Part shown: in pieces, positions 46,536 through 55,374 of the stretch
Layout of the letters: each line of letters begins with the position of its first letter
Numbering within the stretch: position 1 is the stretch's first letter
Origin: Pedobacter metabolipauper
Lineage (GTDB): Bacteria; Bacteroidota; Bacteroidia; Sphingobacteriales; Sphingobacteriaceae
DNA: 64,000 bases
Reading direction: 5' to 3'
Assembly: GCF_004362715.1 (NCBI RefSeq)
Contig: NZ_SNYC01000004.1
Location: 124,001 to 188,000 of the forward strand
Program-made: the position numbers and the translations under genes
Notes under the pieces: generated by a model
The model's input: the letters and a program-made list of their open reading frames with translations, nothing else
Database searches by the model: none
What the model was told of the DNA's origin: nothing

Positions 46536-46568
46536 CAAATGTAGGAATAAAAAAAAGAGGGCTTCAAA
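46536..46568 (-). promoter_or_regulatory. Promoter TTTG - 21 nt - TACATTTG embedded in a terminator
   Basis: The -7 box at 46536-46543 is exact and the -33 TTTG at 46565-46568 lies in the loop-proximal stem of the upstream terminator hairpin. Termination of the OmpA porin transcript and initiation of the ridA operon therefore share bases. Confidence 0.6.
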
Positions 46569-46587
46569 ATTTGAAGCCCTCTTTTTT
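46551..46587 (-). terminator. Strong terminator of the OmpA porin gene
   Basis: AAAAAAGAGGGCTTCAAA pairs with TTTGAAGCCCTCTTTTTT (about 15 real pairs once the loop is opened), followed on the minus strand by T-rich sequence. It is 17 nt past the porin stop. Confidence 0.9.
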
Positions 46588-46603
46588 ATTTATTTAGAAA
46601 ATC

Positions 46604-47941
46604 TTAGTTTCTAGCAGTCTCAACACGACGGTTTTGGATACGACCTTCTTCAGTATCGTTAGAAGCAATTGGGTTAGCTTCACCAAGTCCTTTAGTTGCA
46701 ACTTGACTAGCGTTAACACCAGAGTTAACTAAGTAAGTTTTAACAGAATTAGCTCTGTCTTTAGATAATTTCAAATTGTATGCAGCAGTACCTTCGCTTG
46801 AAGCGTAACCATTTACAGTTACTTTACCACCGTTTTCACGCAATACTGAAGATAATTTATCTAATACAGGATATGCTTCAGTTTTTAAAACTGATGAGTT
46901 GAATTCAAATTGGATAGTTTCAAAACCAGTAGCAGTAGTACCAGTTGCAACTTCAGTTGTCATTTTTGGAAGAGGACATCCTGAACCGTCAACAGCAGTA
47001 CCAGCAGGAGTTCCTGGGCATTTGTCAAATTGATCAGCAACACCGTCACCGTCAGTATCTTTTTTAAGATCTTCAACAGATTTCTCAATGTTAGAAACAC
47101 GGTTTTTCAATGCTTCAACTTCTTGACGCAATGTAGGATCTTTTAATTCATCATACATTAAAGCAAGTGGGTTAACCCAATCCAGGTTAGGCTTAGCTGA
47201 AGAACCTAGAGAAAACTCTAAACCAGCATAGCTGTAAGAGAATTTATCTTTAGTAGTTCCTTTAGCATAAACTCCATCAACATTATCACCATCAACAAAG
47301 TTCATCGTGTAACCTAAGTTAAACGCAACGCGGTCAGAAACTTTAAATTTAACACCAGCACCTACTGGGATATAAGCTTCTTTAACATATTTTTTATCAC
47401 GATCAGCGCCAGCAACATCTTTCCAGTCAGTTGCAGGATTTGCAGTGTTTGGATGTGGAGCATAAGCAATTAAACCGTAACCAGCAGTTACGAAGAAGTT
47501 TACTGAGTTCTCACGACGTAAGAAATCAACAGTTGCAACGTTAACAACACCTCTGATGTCTGCTGAATAACCGATTTCAGTTTCGAAATCTGAGATACCA
47601 TTTACAGAACCACCAGCAACATCTTTATTGCTTCCAGATAATTTTCCGCGGAAAATGTTACCTTCTAAGCCAAAAGCATGTCCCAATTGTTTCTTAAGTG
47701 AGATTCCGTAACCTAAGTTAGCATCCCAGTTGGTAAAATCGTTAGATCCGCCAATAGCAACAACTGGAGCTAAAACACCGCCATTGATACCGAAAGACCA
47801 CGTTCTGTACTGACCTCTACCACCAAATACCTTGGCAGAAGAAGAAGTCGAAGTAGAATCCTGAGCACTAGCGAGAGATGTAACTCCCATTAATGCTACA
47901 AAAGAAACTGCTAGACTCTTTTTTAAAGTAGAATAATTCAT
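46604..47941 (-). CDS. OmpA/OprF-type outer-membrane porin
   Basis: A 445-residue outer-membrane protein with signal peptide (MNYSTLKKSLAVSFVALMG...ASA), an N-terminal eight-stranded-type beta-barrel (to about 250), a coiled-coil segment, a thrombospondin-3-like calcium-binding repeat (DTDGDGVADQFDKCPG) and a C-terminal OmpA domain (about 330-445) with VNGYASSEGTAAYN and NRRVET. The start at 47941 is at the signal peptide; a frame from 48007 would cover the promoter. The long leader, strong terminator and codon-poor, regular wording suggest very high expression, as usual for this protein. Confidence 0.92.
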   Translation of the reverse strand: MNYSTLKKSLAVSFVALMGVTSLASAQDSTSTSSSAKVFGGRGQYRTWSFGINGGVLAPVVAIGGSNDFTNWDANLGYGISLKKQLGHAFGLEGNIFRGKLSGSNKDVAGGSVNGISDFETEIGYSADIRGVVNVATVDFLRRENSVNFFVTAGYGLIAYAPHPNTANPATDWKDVAGADRDKKYVKEAYIPVGAGVKFKVSDRVAFNLGYTMNFVDGDNVDGVYAKGTTKDKFSYSYAGLEFSLGSSAKPNLDWVNPLALMYDELKDPTLRQEVEALKNRVSNIEKSVEDLKKDTDGDGVADQFDKCPGTPAGTAVDGSGCPLPKMTTEVATGTTATGFETIQFEFNSSVLKTEAYPVLDKLSSVLRENGGKVTVNGYASSEGTAAYNLKLSKDRANSVKTYLVNSGVNASQVATKGLGEANPIASNDTEEGRIQNRRVETARN

Positions 47942-47958
47942 AATTTTCTTTTTTAAGG

Positions 47959-48018
47959 TTAAACAAATTTTAATTGTATAATTTTTTTGTGTAGCAAAAT
48001 TAAACAAATTTTTAATTT
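47959..48018. repeat. Two direct copies of TTAAACAAATTTT in the porin leader
   Basis: Copies at 47959-47975 and 48000-48018 extend to TTAAACAAATTTTAATT and TTAAACAAATTTTTAATT, 41 nt apart. One lies across the -7 region and one between promoter and ATG. They may bind a regulator or reflect AT-rich drift. Confidence 0.4.
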
Positions 48019-48024
48019 CTCAAA
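47995..48024 (-). promoter_or_regulatory. Porin promoter TTTG - 18 nt - TAATTTTG
   Basis: Both elements are present on the minus strand, giving a 5' leader of about 45-50 nt. The remainder of the 324-bp divergent gap 47942-48265 holds the GT32 promoter and no gene. Confidence 0.55.
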
Positions 48025-48212
48025 GTCTTATACAAACTCCGTTCCAAACTTGCTCCATGACAATATTAAACAATATTTACCACAAACGCCAATCCTGTCT
48101 AAGTTATTGTATATCTGAACACTATAAACATAAATTTCCTATTGAACTGTCCTAATCCTTTTAAAAAAAAGTCCAGTTTTTAAGACATCACGTACCATTT
48201 CCGTCATACAAT

Positions 48213-48244
48213 TTTGAGATATACACATAAAACAGATACTTTTA
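48213..48244 (+). promoter_or_regulatory. Promoter TTTG - 20 nt - TACTTTTA of the GT32 gene
   Basis: Two near-consensus elements at correct spacing, with transcription expected about 15 nt before the ATG at 48266. Confidence 0.5.
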
Positions 48245-48265
48245 CCCTTTCCAGAACCGTAAAAC

Positions 48266-48922
48266 ATGTCAATTCCGAAAATAATACATCAAACCTTTAA
48301 ATCTTCAAAATTGCCGTTATTAACTAAATGGCACATTTCAGGATTTAGAAAAAGAAACCCGGAATATCAATATGAGTTCTATGACGATACCCGTATCGAA
48401 GAATTTCTTCAAACAGAATTTGATGATGAAGTTTACCAGCTCTATAAACAAATAAATATAGGAGCCGCTAAAGCAGATTTTTTCAGGTATGCCATACTTT
48501 ATAAAAAGGGAGGGGTATACCTGGATATTGACAGCAGCATCAATGGCAGACTTGACAACCTCATCAGATCCGATGATGTGGCAGTCATCTCCCCAGAAAA
48601 AAATCCGGTATGTTATGTACAATGGGCAATGATCTATGAGGCTGGACATCCGTTTTTAAAAAAGACTTTGGAAATGATGTATGACAACATCAGAAACAAT
48701 AGGTTTCCTCACGATGTTCATCACATGACGGGGCCTACCGTATATTCTTTAGCCATAAAAGCATGCCTTAAAGAAAATCCAGAAATCCCTCACCGCGTTT
48801 TTGGAATAGAATATGGCAAACATCTTAAATTTAAGTATAAGCTCGGAAAATTCTTCCTGTATGAGAAAAAATCGGATCATTGGAAGAAACTACAAATAAC
48901 CAGTTCCGTTCTTAAACCTTAA
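48266..48922 (+). CDS. Glycosyltransferase family 32 protein
   Basis: A 218-residue sugar transferase with the GT32 (Gly_transf_sug/OCH1-like) features: IPKIIHQTFKS at the N-terminus, FFRYAILYKKGGVYLDIDSS with the metal-binding DxD, and HHMTGPTVYSLAI further down. It transfers a hexose, typically mannose or galactose, onto a glycan at the cytoplasmic side. It stands alone, about 1.1 kb before the exporter and glycosyltransferase cluster, from which it is separated by meaB. Confidence 0.9.
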   Translation: MSIPKIIHQTFKSSKLPLLTKWHISGFRKRNPEYQYEFYDDTRIEEFLQTEFDDEVYQLYKQINIGAAKADFFRYAILYKKGGVYLDIDSSINGRLDNLIRSDDVAVISPEKNPVCYVQWAMIYEAGHPFLKKTLEMMYDNIRNNRFPHDVHHMTGPTVYSLAIKACLKENPEIPHRVFGIEYGKHLKFKYKLGKFFLYEKKSDHWKKLQITSSVLKP

Positions 48923-49005
48923 ACAGGGTAAACGCCTTTAAGTTCCTCAAACCTTATCAAAGGTGGTGAACGCGCTCAAAAAATATTAAAACTACTATCC
49001 TTCGG

Positions 49006-49896
49006 CTATCTTAAATAAGATTCTATAAATTTATAAAGATTAAAATCTTCAGTCATATATACTTTATTAAGCGCCAGCTGAAGATCATTCTTATTCAGGT
49101 TCTTCATCCTGTGATTCTGGATCAGCTTATACGCCTTTTCTGTATACAGATACAGTTGCCGCTGACTTTGTGTAATGCCGAGATGATCAACGGAAGCCAG
49201 CAATTCATCAATACCCATATTTTTATCCGCAATGGTTTTTATAACAGGGATTACTTCTGCCCTTTGATGAACCATCTTCTTAAGGTTGTTTGCAAACGCA
49301 TCAGCACCATCCCGGTCTGATTTATTGACAACAAAGATATTCCCGATCTCCATCAAACCGGATTTAATATGCTGGATCTCATCACCAGCCTCCGGAACAA
49401 GAACAACGATAGTGATCCCGGCCAAACCAGCTATTTCAATCTCCGACTGGCCAACACCTACCGTTTCAATAAGGATGTAATCAAAATTTGCAGACCTCAG
49501 CACATCTACCATCTCAATGATCTTAGCAGACAATCCACCAACAGAGCCACGGGTAGCTATAGAACGGATAAATACATTTGGTTTATTAAAATGAGCAGAC
49601 ATCCGTACACGGTCGCCAAGCAGCGAACCCAGGTTAAATGGAGAAGTAGGATCTACAGCGATAACAGCAATCCGTTTCCCATCTGCACTTAACTGCGTAA
49701 TCATTCCATTAACTAAAGTGCTTTTACCAGCTCCGGGAGGCCCTGTAATCCCAATGACCGGGATTTTCTGATCAATTGTAATCGATCTGAGAATGGATTC
49801 ACTGCCTTCCATATCATTCTCAACCAGGGTAAGCACCCGGGCCAGAGAATTGAAATTTTCGTCCTTAATCTTAGCTAGTAGTGGTAAATAGTTCAT
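49006..49896 (-). CDS. meaB: Methylmalonyl-CoA mutase-associated GTPase MeaB
   Basis: A G3E-family GTPase chaperone of methylmalonyl-CoA mutase (296 residues). Walker A GPPGAGKST, the VDPTSPFNLGSLLGDRVRM switch region, the DYILIETVGVGQSE (G3) and VNKSDRDGAD (G4) motifs are all present. It protects or reloads adenosylcobalamin on the mutase. The mutase genes are not in the window. It lies isolated in a glycan region. Confidence 0.95.
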   Translation of the reverse strand: MNYLPLLAKIKDENFNSLARVLTLVENDMEGSESILRSITIDQKIPVIGITGPPGAGKSTLVNGMITQLSADGKRIAVIAVDPTSPFNLGSLLGDRVRMSAHFNKPNVFIRSIATRGSVGGLSAKIIEMVDVLRSANFDYILIETVGVGQSEIEIAGLAGITIVVLVPEAGDEIQHIKSGLMEIGNIFVVNKSDRDGADAFANNLKKMVHQRAEVIPVIKTIADKNMGIDELLASVDHLGITQSQRQLYLYTEKAYKLIQNHRMKNLNKNDLQLALNKVYMTEDFNLYKFIESYLR

Positions 49897-49918
49897 TAAT
49901 CAGGGTAATGATTACAAA

Positions 49919-49926
49919 TAAACATA
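49919..49926 (-). promoter_or_regulatory. -7 box TATGTTTA of meaB
   Basis: Near-consensus box on the minus strand 22 nt before the meaB ATG, in a 123-bp divergent region shared with the exporter gene. Confidence 0.4.
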
Positions 49927-49993
49927 TTTTATTTTATCTATTTAGCCAGAATCCCATAGTAACTATCATTACAAACAAGCCCGGTAAAATCTG

Positions 49994-50001
49994 TATCTTT
50001 G
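49994..50001 (+). promoter_or_regulatory. -7 box TATCTTTG of the exporter gene
   Basis: Exact TAnnTTTG 18 nt before the ATG at 50020. It likely drives the exporter and the glycosyltransferase genes up to 55374. Confidence 0.55.
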
Positions 50002-50019
50002 AAAAATTTCTAGATTTTA

Positions 50020-51843
50020 ATGAAGACCTACTTTAGATTACTAACCTTCGCCAGACCAATAGAAAAATTTGCAATTCCATATGTGCTGTTCACGATCCTT
50101 GCCATTGTGTTCAATACATTCTTATTTGTACTAATAGGACCATTGCTTGAAACGCTGTTTAGTGGAGCAAAAGATTGTGCCCCTACACTTGCAGAAAAAG
50201 CATCATCTTTTGATCTGGTTGGTAAATTCAATAATATTATTCAGCAAACCATAAATACATACGGCAAGATCTACACTTTAAAAATAGTTTGCTGTGTTAT
50301 CATCGTCACTGTATTTTCAGCCAACCTGTTCCGCTACCTCTCGCAGCGGATCATGGAGGATTTAAGGCTGCATACTTTGCTAAATTTGCGGAAAGCAGTA
50401 TTTAATAACGTGATGGACTTGCACATTGGCTACTTTAATAATGAACGTAAGGGTGATATCATATCCAAGGTCGCTTCAGATGTACAGGTTGTACAAGGCA
50501 CAGTAACCAATACGCTTCAGGTAGTATTTAAAGAACCTATGCAGCTATTATCTTATGTAGTTGTATTATTATCGATCTCCATACCACTTACACTTTTTTC
50601 ACTGCTTGTAATTCCAATTTCCGGATTTATCATCAGCAAGATTGTAAAGCGCCTAAAACATCAGGCAAGAGAGTCTCATGAAAGCTTTGCCAAAATGATT
50701 GGTTTTCTGGATGAAGCACTGGGTGGAATACGGATCATTAAGGCATTTAACTCCACAGAAACGACAAAAAAGAAGTTTCATGATGAAAATGTTTTTTATT
50801 CTACTTTAAATCGGAAAATGGCCCGGAGACAACAGTTGGCATCTCCTGTTTCACAAACATTAGGAGTACTGGTCGTGGTATTTATCATACTCTATGGCGG
50901 AACAATGATCCTGAATGGACAGGGTGACCTGACTACCGCAAAATTCCTGGTTTATATCGCTACATTCTCACAGGTGATGCAGCCTGTAAAGGCCTTAACC
51001 GACTCTTTTAGTGGTATCCATTCCGGTATTACCGCAGGGGTAAGAGTGCTCGACCTGATAGATACCAAGCCTGAATTTGTTAATAAACCCGATGCCATTG
51101 AACTCTCGAACTTTAACAGTGCACTTATATTTGAAAATGTGAGCTTCAGCTACGGTGACAAAATGGTTCTGGACAACATTAACTTAACCATTCAAAAAGG
51201 ACAGACCGTTGCATTGGTTGGCCCATCAGGCGGCGGAAAGAGTACACTCATGGATCTAGTTCCACGCTTTCACGATCCAGAATCGGGGGCGATAAAGATG
51301 GATGGTCATGATTACAAGGACTTGAAAGTAGAAAGTATCCGTTCACAAATGGGAACAGTTAATCAGGAATCAATCCTGTTTAATGACACCATATTCAATA
51401 ACATTGCATTCGCCAATCCGAATGCCTCAGAGCAAGAAGTTATAACAGCAGCAAAAATTGCAAACGCCCATGAGTTTATCCTAAATACAGAAAATGGATA
51501 CCAAACTTATGTCGGCGATAGAGGAAACCGGTTATCAGGAGGTCAAAAACAACGAATCTGCATTGCCAGGGCTGTTTTGGCCAATCCGCCAATTATGCTC
51601 CTTGACGAAGCCACATCAGCATTGGACACTGAATCTGAAAAACTGGTTCAGGAAGCATTAAACAACCTGATGATGAACCGGACCTCCATAGTAATTGCAC
51701 ACCGCCTAAGTACCATACAACACGCAGACAGGATCATTGTAATAGACGACGGTAAAATTGCAGAGTCAGGAAGTCATACAGAACTGATCAATAAAAATGG
51801 TCTTTATAAAAGACTCATAGATATGCAGACATTCACTGAATAA
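50020..51843 (+). CDS. MsbA-like ABC exporter (fused TM and ATPase domains)
   Basis: A 607-residue half-transporter that works as a homodimer. Six TM helices in the first ~320 residues are followed by an ATPase domain with GPSGGGKST (Walker A), LSGGQKQRI, IMLLDEATSALD and the H-loop IVIAHRLSTI. It is most like lipid A/lipid-linked oligosaccharide flippases, which fits the following glycosyltransferase genes. It is first gene of the + strand run, 26 nt before the GT4 gene. A different lipid substrate is possible. Confidence 0.92.
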   Translation: MKTYFRLLTFARPIEKFAIPYVLFTILAIVFNTFLFVLIGPLLETLFSGAKDCAPTLAEKASSFDLVGKFNNIIQQTINTYGKIYTLKIVCCVIIVTVFSANLFRYLSQRIMEDLRLHTLLNLRKAVFNNVMDLHIGYFNNERKGDIISKVASDVQVVQGTVTNTLQVVFKEPMQLLSYVVVLLSISIPLTLFSLLVIPISGFIISKIVKRLKHQARESHESFAKMIGFLDEALGGIRIIKAFNSTETTKKKFHDENVFYSTLNRKMARRQQLASPVSQTLGVLVVVFIILYGGTMILNGQGDLTTAKFLVYIATFSQVMQPVKALTDSFSGIHSGITAGVRVLDLIDTKPEFVNKPDAIELSNFNSALIFENVSFSYGDKMVLDNINLTIQKGQTVALVGPSGGGKSTLMDLVPRFHDPESGAIKMDGHDYKDLKVESIRSQMGTVNQESILFNDTIFNNIAFANPNASEQEVITAAKIANAHEFILNTENGYQTYVGDRGNRLSGGQKQRICIARAVLANPPIMLLDEATSALDTESEKLVQEALNNLMMNRTSIVIAHRLSTIQHADRIIVIDDGKIAESGSHTELINKNGLYKRLIDMQTFTE

Positions 51844-51869
51844 TTAAGGTCAAACCAATTCAATACCAA

Positions 51870-52919
51870 ATGAAAATTGTCCTTGACTGTGAAAGAATGA
51901 AATATGAGCATACCGGTTTATTCGAGTATTGCCATCAGCTTGGCCATGCGCTAAAAAAAGCTAAAGGGCAGAAGGATCAACTCAGCTATTATTTAAACCC
52001 CGGGCTGCAAAAGCATTTTGATCCATCAGATTGTTTTATAGATCAAAATGGCCTTCAGAAATTCATCTTTCCGAGAATCCAAAACATAGACCTCTGGCAT
52101 ACCACCTACCAACTGTCCGCGTACATCCCGCACAGAAAGAAAACAAAACGGGTACTCACCATTCACGATCTAAACTTTCTGCACGAAGGAAAGGCTGATT
52201 CTAAAGTCAAAGGCTATCTGCATAAACTTCAAAAGAACATAGATCTGGCTGATCATATTGTAGCGATCTCTACATTTACAAAAAATGATATCTTAAGCCA
52301 TTTAAGTATTCCCGACAAGCCAATTACTGTAATTTATAACGGCTGTGCACCGCTGGAGTCTTCCAAAGAATCGATGCCAGCTTATCTTCCTTCCAAACCA
52401 TTTCTTTTCGCACTCGGCACTGTAAATCCTAAAAAGAATTTTCATGTGCTCGTACCACTTCTTGTAAACAACGATCTTGAACTCATCATTGCAGGTAAAA
52501 TAGAACCCGCATATAAAGACAAAATTCTGGCAGAAGCCGCACTTCACAATGTAGAGGCCCGTGTAAAGGTTACCGGACCAATTCATGACCACGAAAAAAC
52601 ATGGTATTATAAAAATTGTAAAGCGTTCCTGTTTCCTTCATTGGCAGAAGGATTTGGTATTCCACCCATAGAAGCCATGAGATTCGGAAAACCGGTCTTC
52701 TTATCCGATAAAACTTCGTTACCCGAAATCGGGGGTAATTTAGCCTATTACTTTAAAAGCTTTGATCCTTCAGAGATGCAGCAGGTTTTCCGCAATGGAA
52801 TGCAGGATTACCAGCTAAAACAACCCGCTAACGAGATCATTAAACATGCCGAACAATTCAACTGGAAAAATAGCGCACAAGCATATATTCAAGTATACAG
52901 AAATACATTAAATGCCTAA
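51870..52919 (+). CDS. Glycosyltransferase family 1/4 (GT-B)
   Basis: A 349-residue GT-B transferase. The C-terminal domain shows the typical PKKNFHVLVPLL, LELIIAGK, the E-x7-E motif region FPSLAEGFGIPPIEAM and FGKPVFLSDKTSLPEIGG. It uses an NDP-sugar and an acceptor glycan on the cytoplasmic membrane surface. Its 3' end overlaps the next gene by 8 bp, indicating coupling. Confidence 0.93.
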   Translation: MKIVLDCERMKYEHTGLFEYCHQLGHALKKAKGQKDQLSYYLNPGLQKHFDPSDCFIDQNGLQKFIFPRIQNIDLWHTTYQLSAYIPHRKKTKRVLTIHDLNFLHEGKADSKVKGYLHKLQKNIDLADHIVAISTFTKNDILSHLSIPDKPITVIYNGCAPLESSKESMPAYLPSKPFLFALGTVNPKKNFHVLVPLLVNNDLELIIAGKIEPAYKDKILAEAALHNVEARVKVTGPIHDHEKTWYYKNCKAFLFPSLAEGFGIPPIEAMRFGKPVFLSDKTSLPEIGGNLAYYFKSFDPSEMQQVFRNGMQDYQLKQPANEIIKHAEQFNWKNSAQAYIQVYRNTLNA

Positions 52920-53628
52920 AGAAAGTAAGTTTATAACCGTTGTAATTGTAACCTATAATGTGGAGGAAATTCTTCAGCCATGCCTGGATAGTATTTACAA
53001 TCAAACCTTCAAAAATATAAGCATTGTTATAATTGATGGAAAAAGCAATGACGGCACCTTAAGAATACTGGAACAAAATAATAAAAAGATCGATTACTGG
53101 AAAAGTGAAAAGGATACCGGCATTTACGATGCAATGAATAAAGCCCTCCCGCACATTAACACCCCATGGGTATATTTTCTTGGAGCCGATGACATCTTGT
53201 TAAGCGGCTTTTCAACGTTCATCACAGAACTAAAAGATCTTTCAACCATCTATTATGCCAATGTGCTGTATAAGGGCAGAAAATGTTCAGGAAATATTTC
53301 GCCATACAGACAAGCCAAGCTCGGCATTTTTCACCAGTCCATAATCTATCCATCTTCAGTATTTAAGAAGTATACATACAATACAAAGTATACCATCGCT
53401 GCAGATTATGCATTAAATATGCAGCTCCATAAAGATCCGAACTACACATTTAAGTATTTGGATTATACCATTGCAGACTACAATGATACCGGGGCATCAG
53501 CAATTGTTAAGGACTTGCCGTTTGAAGCGGACAAGACTAAAATGATTCTTCGTAACTTTGGCCTAAGTATATGGCTGCGTTATATTTTTAGGCAAGCTAA
53601 AGCAATACGCTCAAAAAAAGAACTTTAA
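52912..53628 (+). CDS. Glycosyltransferase family 2
   Basis: A 238-residue GT-A transferase beginning with ITVVIVTYNVEEIL, then IVIIDGKSNDGT and the metal-binding FLGADD, plus EKDTGIYDAMNKAL, which is typical of WcaA-like GT2 enzymes of polysaccharide loci. Ends two bases before the DUF5672 gene. No membrane segment, so it acts at the cytoplasmic face. Confidence 0.93.
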   Translation: MPKESKFITVVIVTYNVEEILQPCLDSIYNQTFKNISIVIIDGKSNDGTLRILEQNNKKIDYWKSEKDTGIYDAMNKALPHINTPWVYFLGADDILLSGFSTFITELKDLSTIYYANVLYKGRKCSGNISPYRQAKLGIFHQSIIYPSSVFKKYTYNTKYTIAADYALNMQLHKDPNYTFKYLDYTIADYNDTGASAIVKDLPFEADKTKMILRNFGLSIWLRYIFRQAKAIRSKKEL

Positions 53629-53629
53629 T

Positions 53630-54433
53630 ATGTCACAGCAAGCTGTTGTCGTTATCCCATTTTACAAAGATAATTTAACTTATAATGAGACCTTCTCCTT
53701 AGAGCAGTGTTTTAATGTACTCTCAGATTACCAGATCATTGCCATTAAACCAAAATCCCTTGATTTGGCATTTGTTACCGGTCTGTACCCCTTTTTCGAA
53801 GTTATATCTTTTGATGATCACTATTTCAAAAACATTTACGGATACAATCAATTGATGCTTTCGTCCTTATTTTATAAGGCCTTTCTGAATTTCGAATATA
53901 TGCTGATCTATCAATTAGATGCATTTGTATTCTCTGATCAGCTGCACAATTGGTGTAACCAAAATTACGACTATATAGGTGCCCCATGGTTACAGCCATC
54001 AGAGAACAAGAACAGTCTTGATAAATTCATCTTACATGTAAAAAGTATCCTGTACAGAAGATATAACATATCCAAAGGCGGAGTGCCAAACTCAAAACAA
54101 TTTGTAAAAAGTGTAGGAAATGGCGGCTTGTCCTTAAGGCGTGTGCAACGGTTTTATGACCTTTGCATAAAATTCCGGGCACTGGCAGAGGAATATATCA
54201 GCCAGGCAAAATCAGAATTTAATGAAGATATATTCTGGTCTGTAGCCGTTAACCGCAGGCAAAAGAGCCTCAGTATTCCTCCCTATAAAACAGCATTAAA
54301 ATTCTCCATAGAAACACTTCCTGAGTTGGCCTACCGTTTAAACCAGGAACAACTTCCATTTGGCTGCCATGCCTGGGATAAGCATATCGGTTTCTGGAGA
54401 CCATTTTTACAAAAGTTTAACTATAAATTATAG
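53630..54433 (+). CDS. DUF5672 family protein, probable glycosyltransferase
   Basis: A 267-residue protein with the DUF5672 hallmarks: VVVIPFYKD start, a YMLIYQLDAFVFSD segment (an aspartate-containing position like the DxD of GT-A enzymes), YIGAPWL, GNGGLSLRRV and NEDIFWSVAV with a C-terminal PFGCHAWDKH. Function has not been established to my knowledge, but it occurs in glycan clusters and is generally treated as a transferase. It is 1 nt from the preceding gene and 5 nt from the next. Confidence 0.88.
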   Translation: MSQQAVVVIPFYKDNLTYNETFSLEQCFNVLSDYQIIAIKPKSLDLAFVTGLYPFFEVISFDDHYFKNIYGYNQLMLSSLFYKAFLNFEYMLIYQLDAFVFSDQLHNWCNQNYDYIGAPWLQPSENKNSLDKFILHVKSILYRRYNISKGGVPNSKQFVKSVGNGGLSLRRVQRFYDLCIKFRALAEEYISQAKSEFNEDIFWSVAVNRRQKSLSIPPYKTALKFSIETLPELAYRLNQEQLPFGCHAWDKHIGFWRPFLQKFNYKL

Positions 54434-54438
54434 CGATC

Positions 54439-55374
54439 ATGACCTCCTACAACGTAAAATCACCCATACTTTTTTTAATATTTAATCGCCCGGATACCAC
54501 ACTTGAGGTTTTTAATCAAATTAAATCAGTTAAACCAGGTGCATTGTACATCGCTGCTGATGGGCCAAGACAGGACAGGCCTGCTGAAGCAGATCTTTGT
54601 CGGGAAGCAAGGGCAATTACAGAATTAATTGACTGGGAATGCGAAGTTAAAACGCTTTTTAGAACAGAGAATTTAGGCTGTAAAGTTGCCGTATCATCAG
54701 CAATAGATTGGTTTTTCGAACAGGTAGAAGAAGGAATCGTATTGGAAGACGATTGCCTGCCATCAACAAGCTTTTTCTACTTCTGTGATGAGATGCTGGA
54801 AAAATATCGTTTGGATACCCGCATCAGGCATGTTGCAGGGTGTAATCTCCACTTCGGAAAAACATGGGGTGATGCCAGTTATTATTTGTCTGAAAGCAGC
54901 AACGTTTGGGGTTGGGCAACATGGAAACGCGTATGGAAAGATTACGATAGGAATTTAACAAAATACGACGCGACAGAAGTAGAATACCAGCTTAAAAAGC
55001 TTTTTTACGATCCCTTTGTTGCAGAATTATGGTTTCAAATCTTTAAAGATCTCAAAGCAAATAAAATTGATACCTGGGATTATCAGCTTGCATTCTGCAA
55101 TTATTTCAACTTCGGATTATCAGTTAACCCGAATGTTAACCTGGTTACAAATATTGGATTCAGGGCAGATGCGACCCATACCCCAAATCCAGAATCCAAA
55201 TTTGCAAAAATGCCTAGCCATGAACTCACGGTAATTACACATCCCAAATATTTTCTTCCCGAAAAAGATGCCGACAACGATATCTTTAAAAGGGAGTTTG
55301 ATCTTGAAAACAGAAAAAGAAAACATTATTCACTCCGCAGAAGATTTAAAAGATGGCTAAGGAGGCAGTTCTAA
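54439..55374 (+). CDS. Nucleotide-diphospho-sugar transferase-like (HlpA-like)
   Basis: A 311-residue GT-A-like protein: PILFLIFNRPDTT, IAADGPRQDR, ENLGCKVAVSSAIDWFF, IVLEDDCLPS (the DxD-like EDD) and SSNVWGWATWKRVWKDYD. These are the signature blocks of the proteins annotated as HlpA-like or NDP-sugar transferases in Bacteroidota glycan clusters. It has a very basic C-terminal tail (RKHYSLRRRFKRWLRRQF), likely membrane-associated. Its stop overlaps that of the minus-strand GT2 gene by four bases. Confidence 0.88.
   Translation: MTSYNVKSPILFLIFNRPDTTLEVFNQIKSVKPGALYIAADGPRQDRPAEADLCREARAITELIDWECEVKTLFRTENLGCKVAVSSAIDWFFEQVEEGIVLEDDCLPSTSFFYFCDEMLEKYRLDTRIRHVAGCNLHFGKTWGDASYYLSESSNVWGWATWKRVWKDYDRNLTKYDATEVEYQLKKLFYDPFVAELWFQIFKDLKANKIDTWDYQLAFCNYFNFGLSVNPNVNLVTNIGFRADATHTPNPESKFAKMPSHELTVITHPKYFLPEKDADNDIFKREFDLENRKRKHYSLRRRFKRWLRRQF

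Noticed and set aside
47959..48018. CRISPR-like repeats
   Set aside because: Only two short AT-rich copies without spacers of fixed length.
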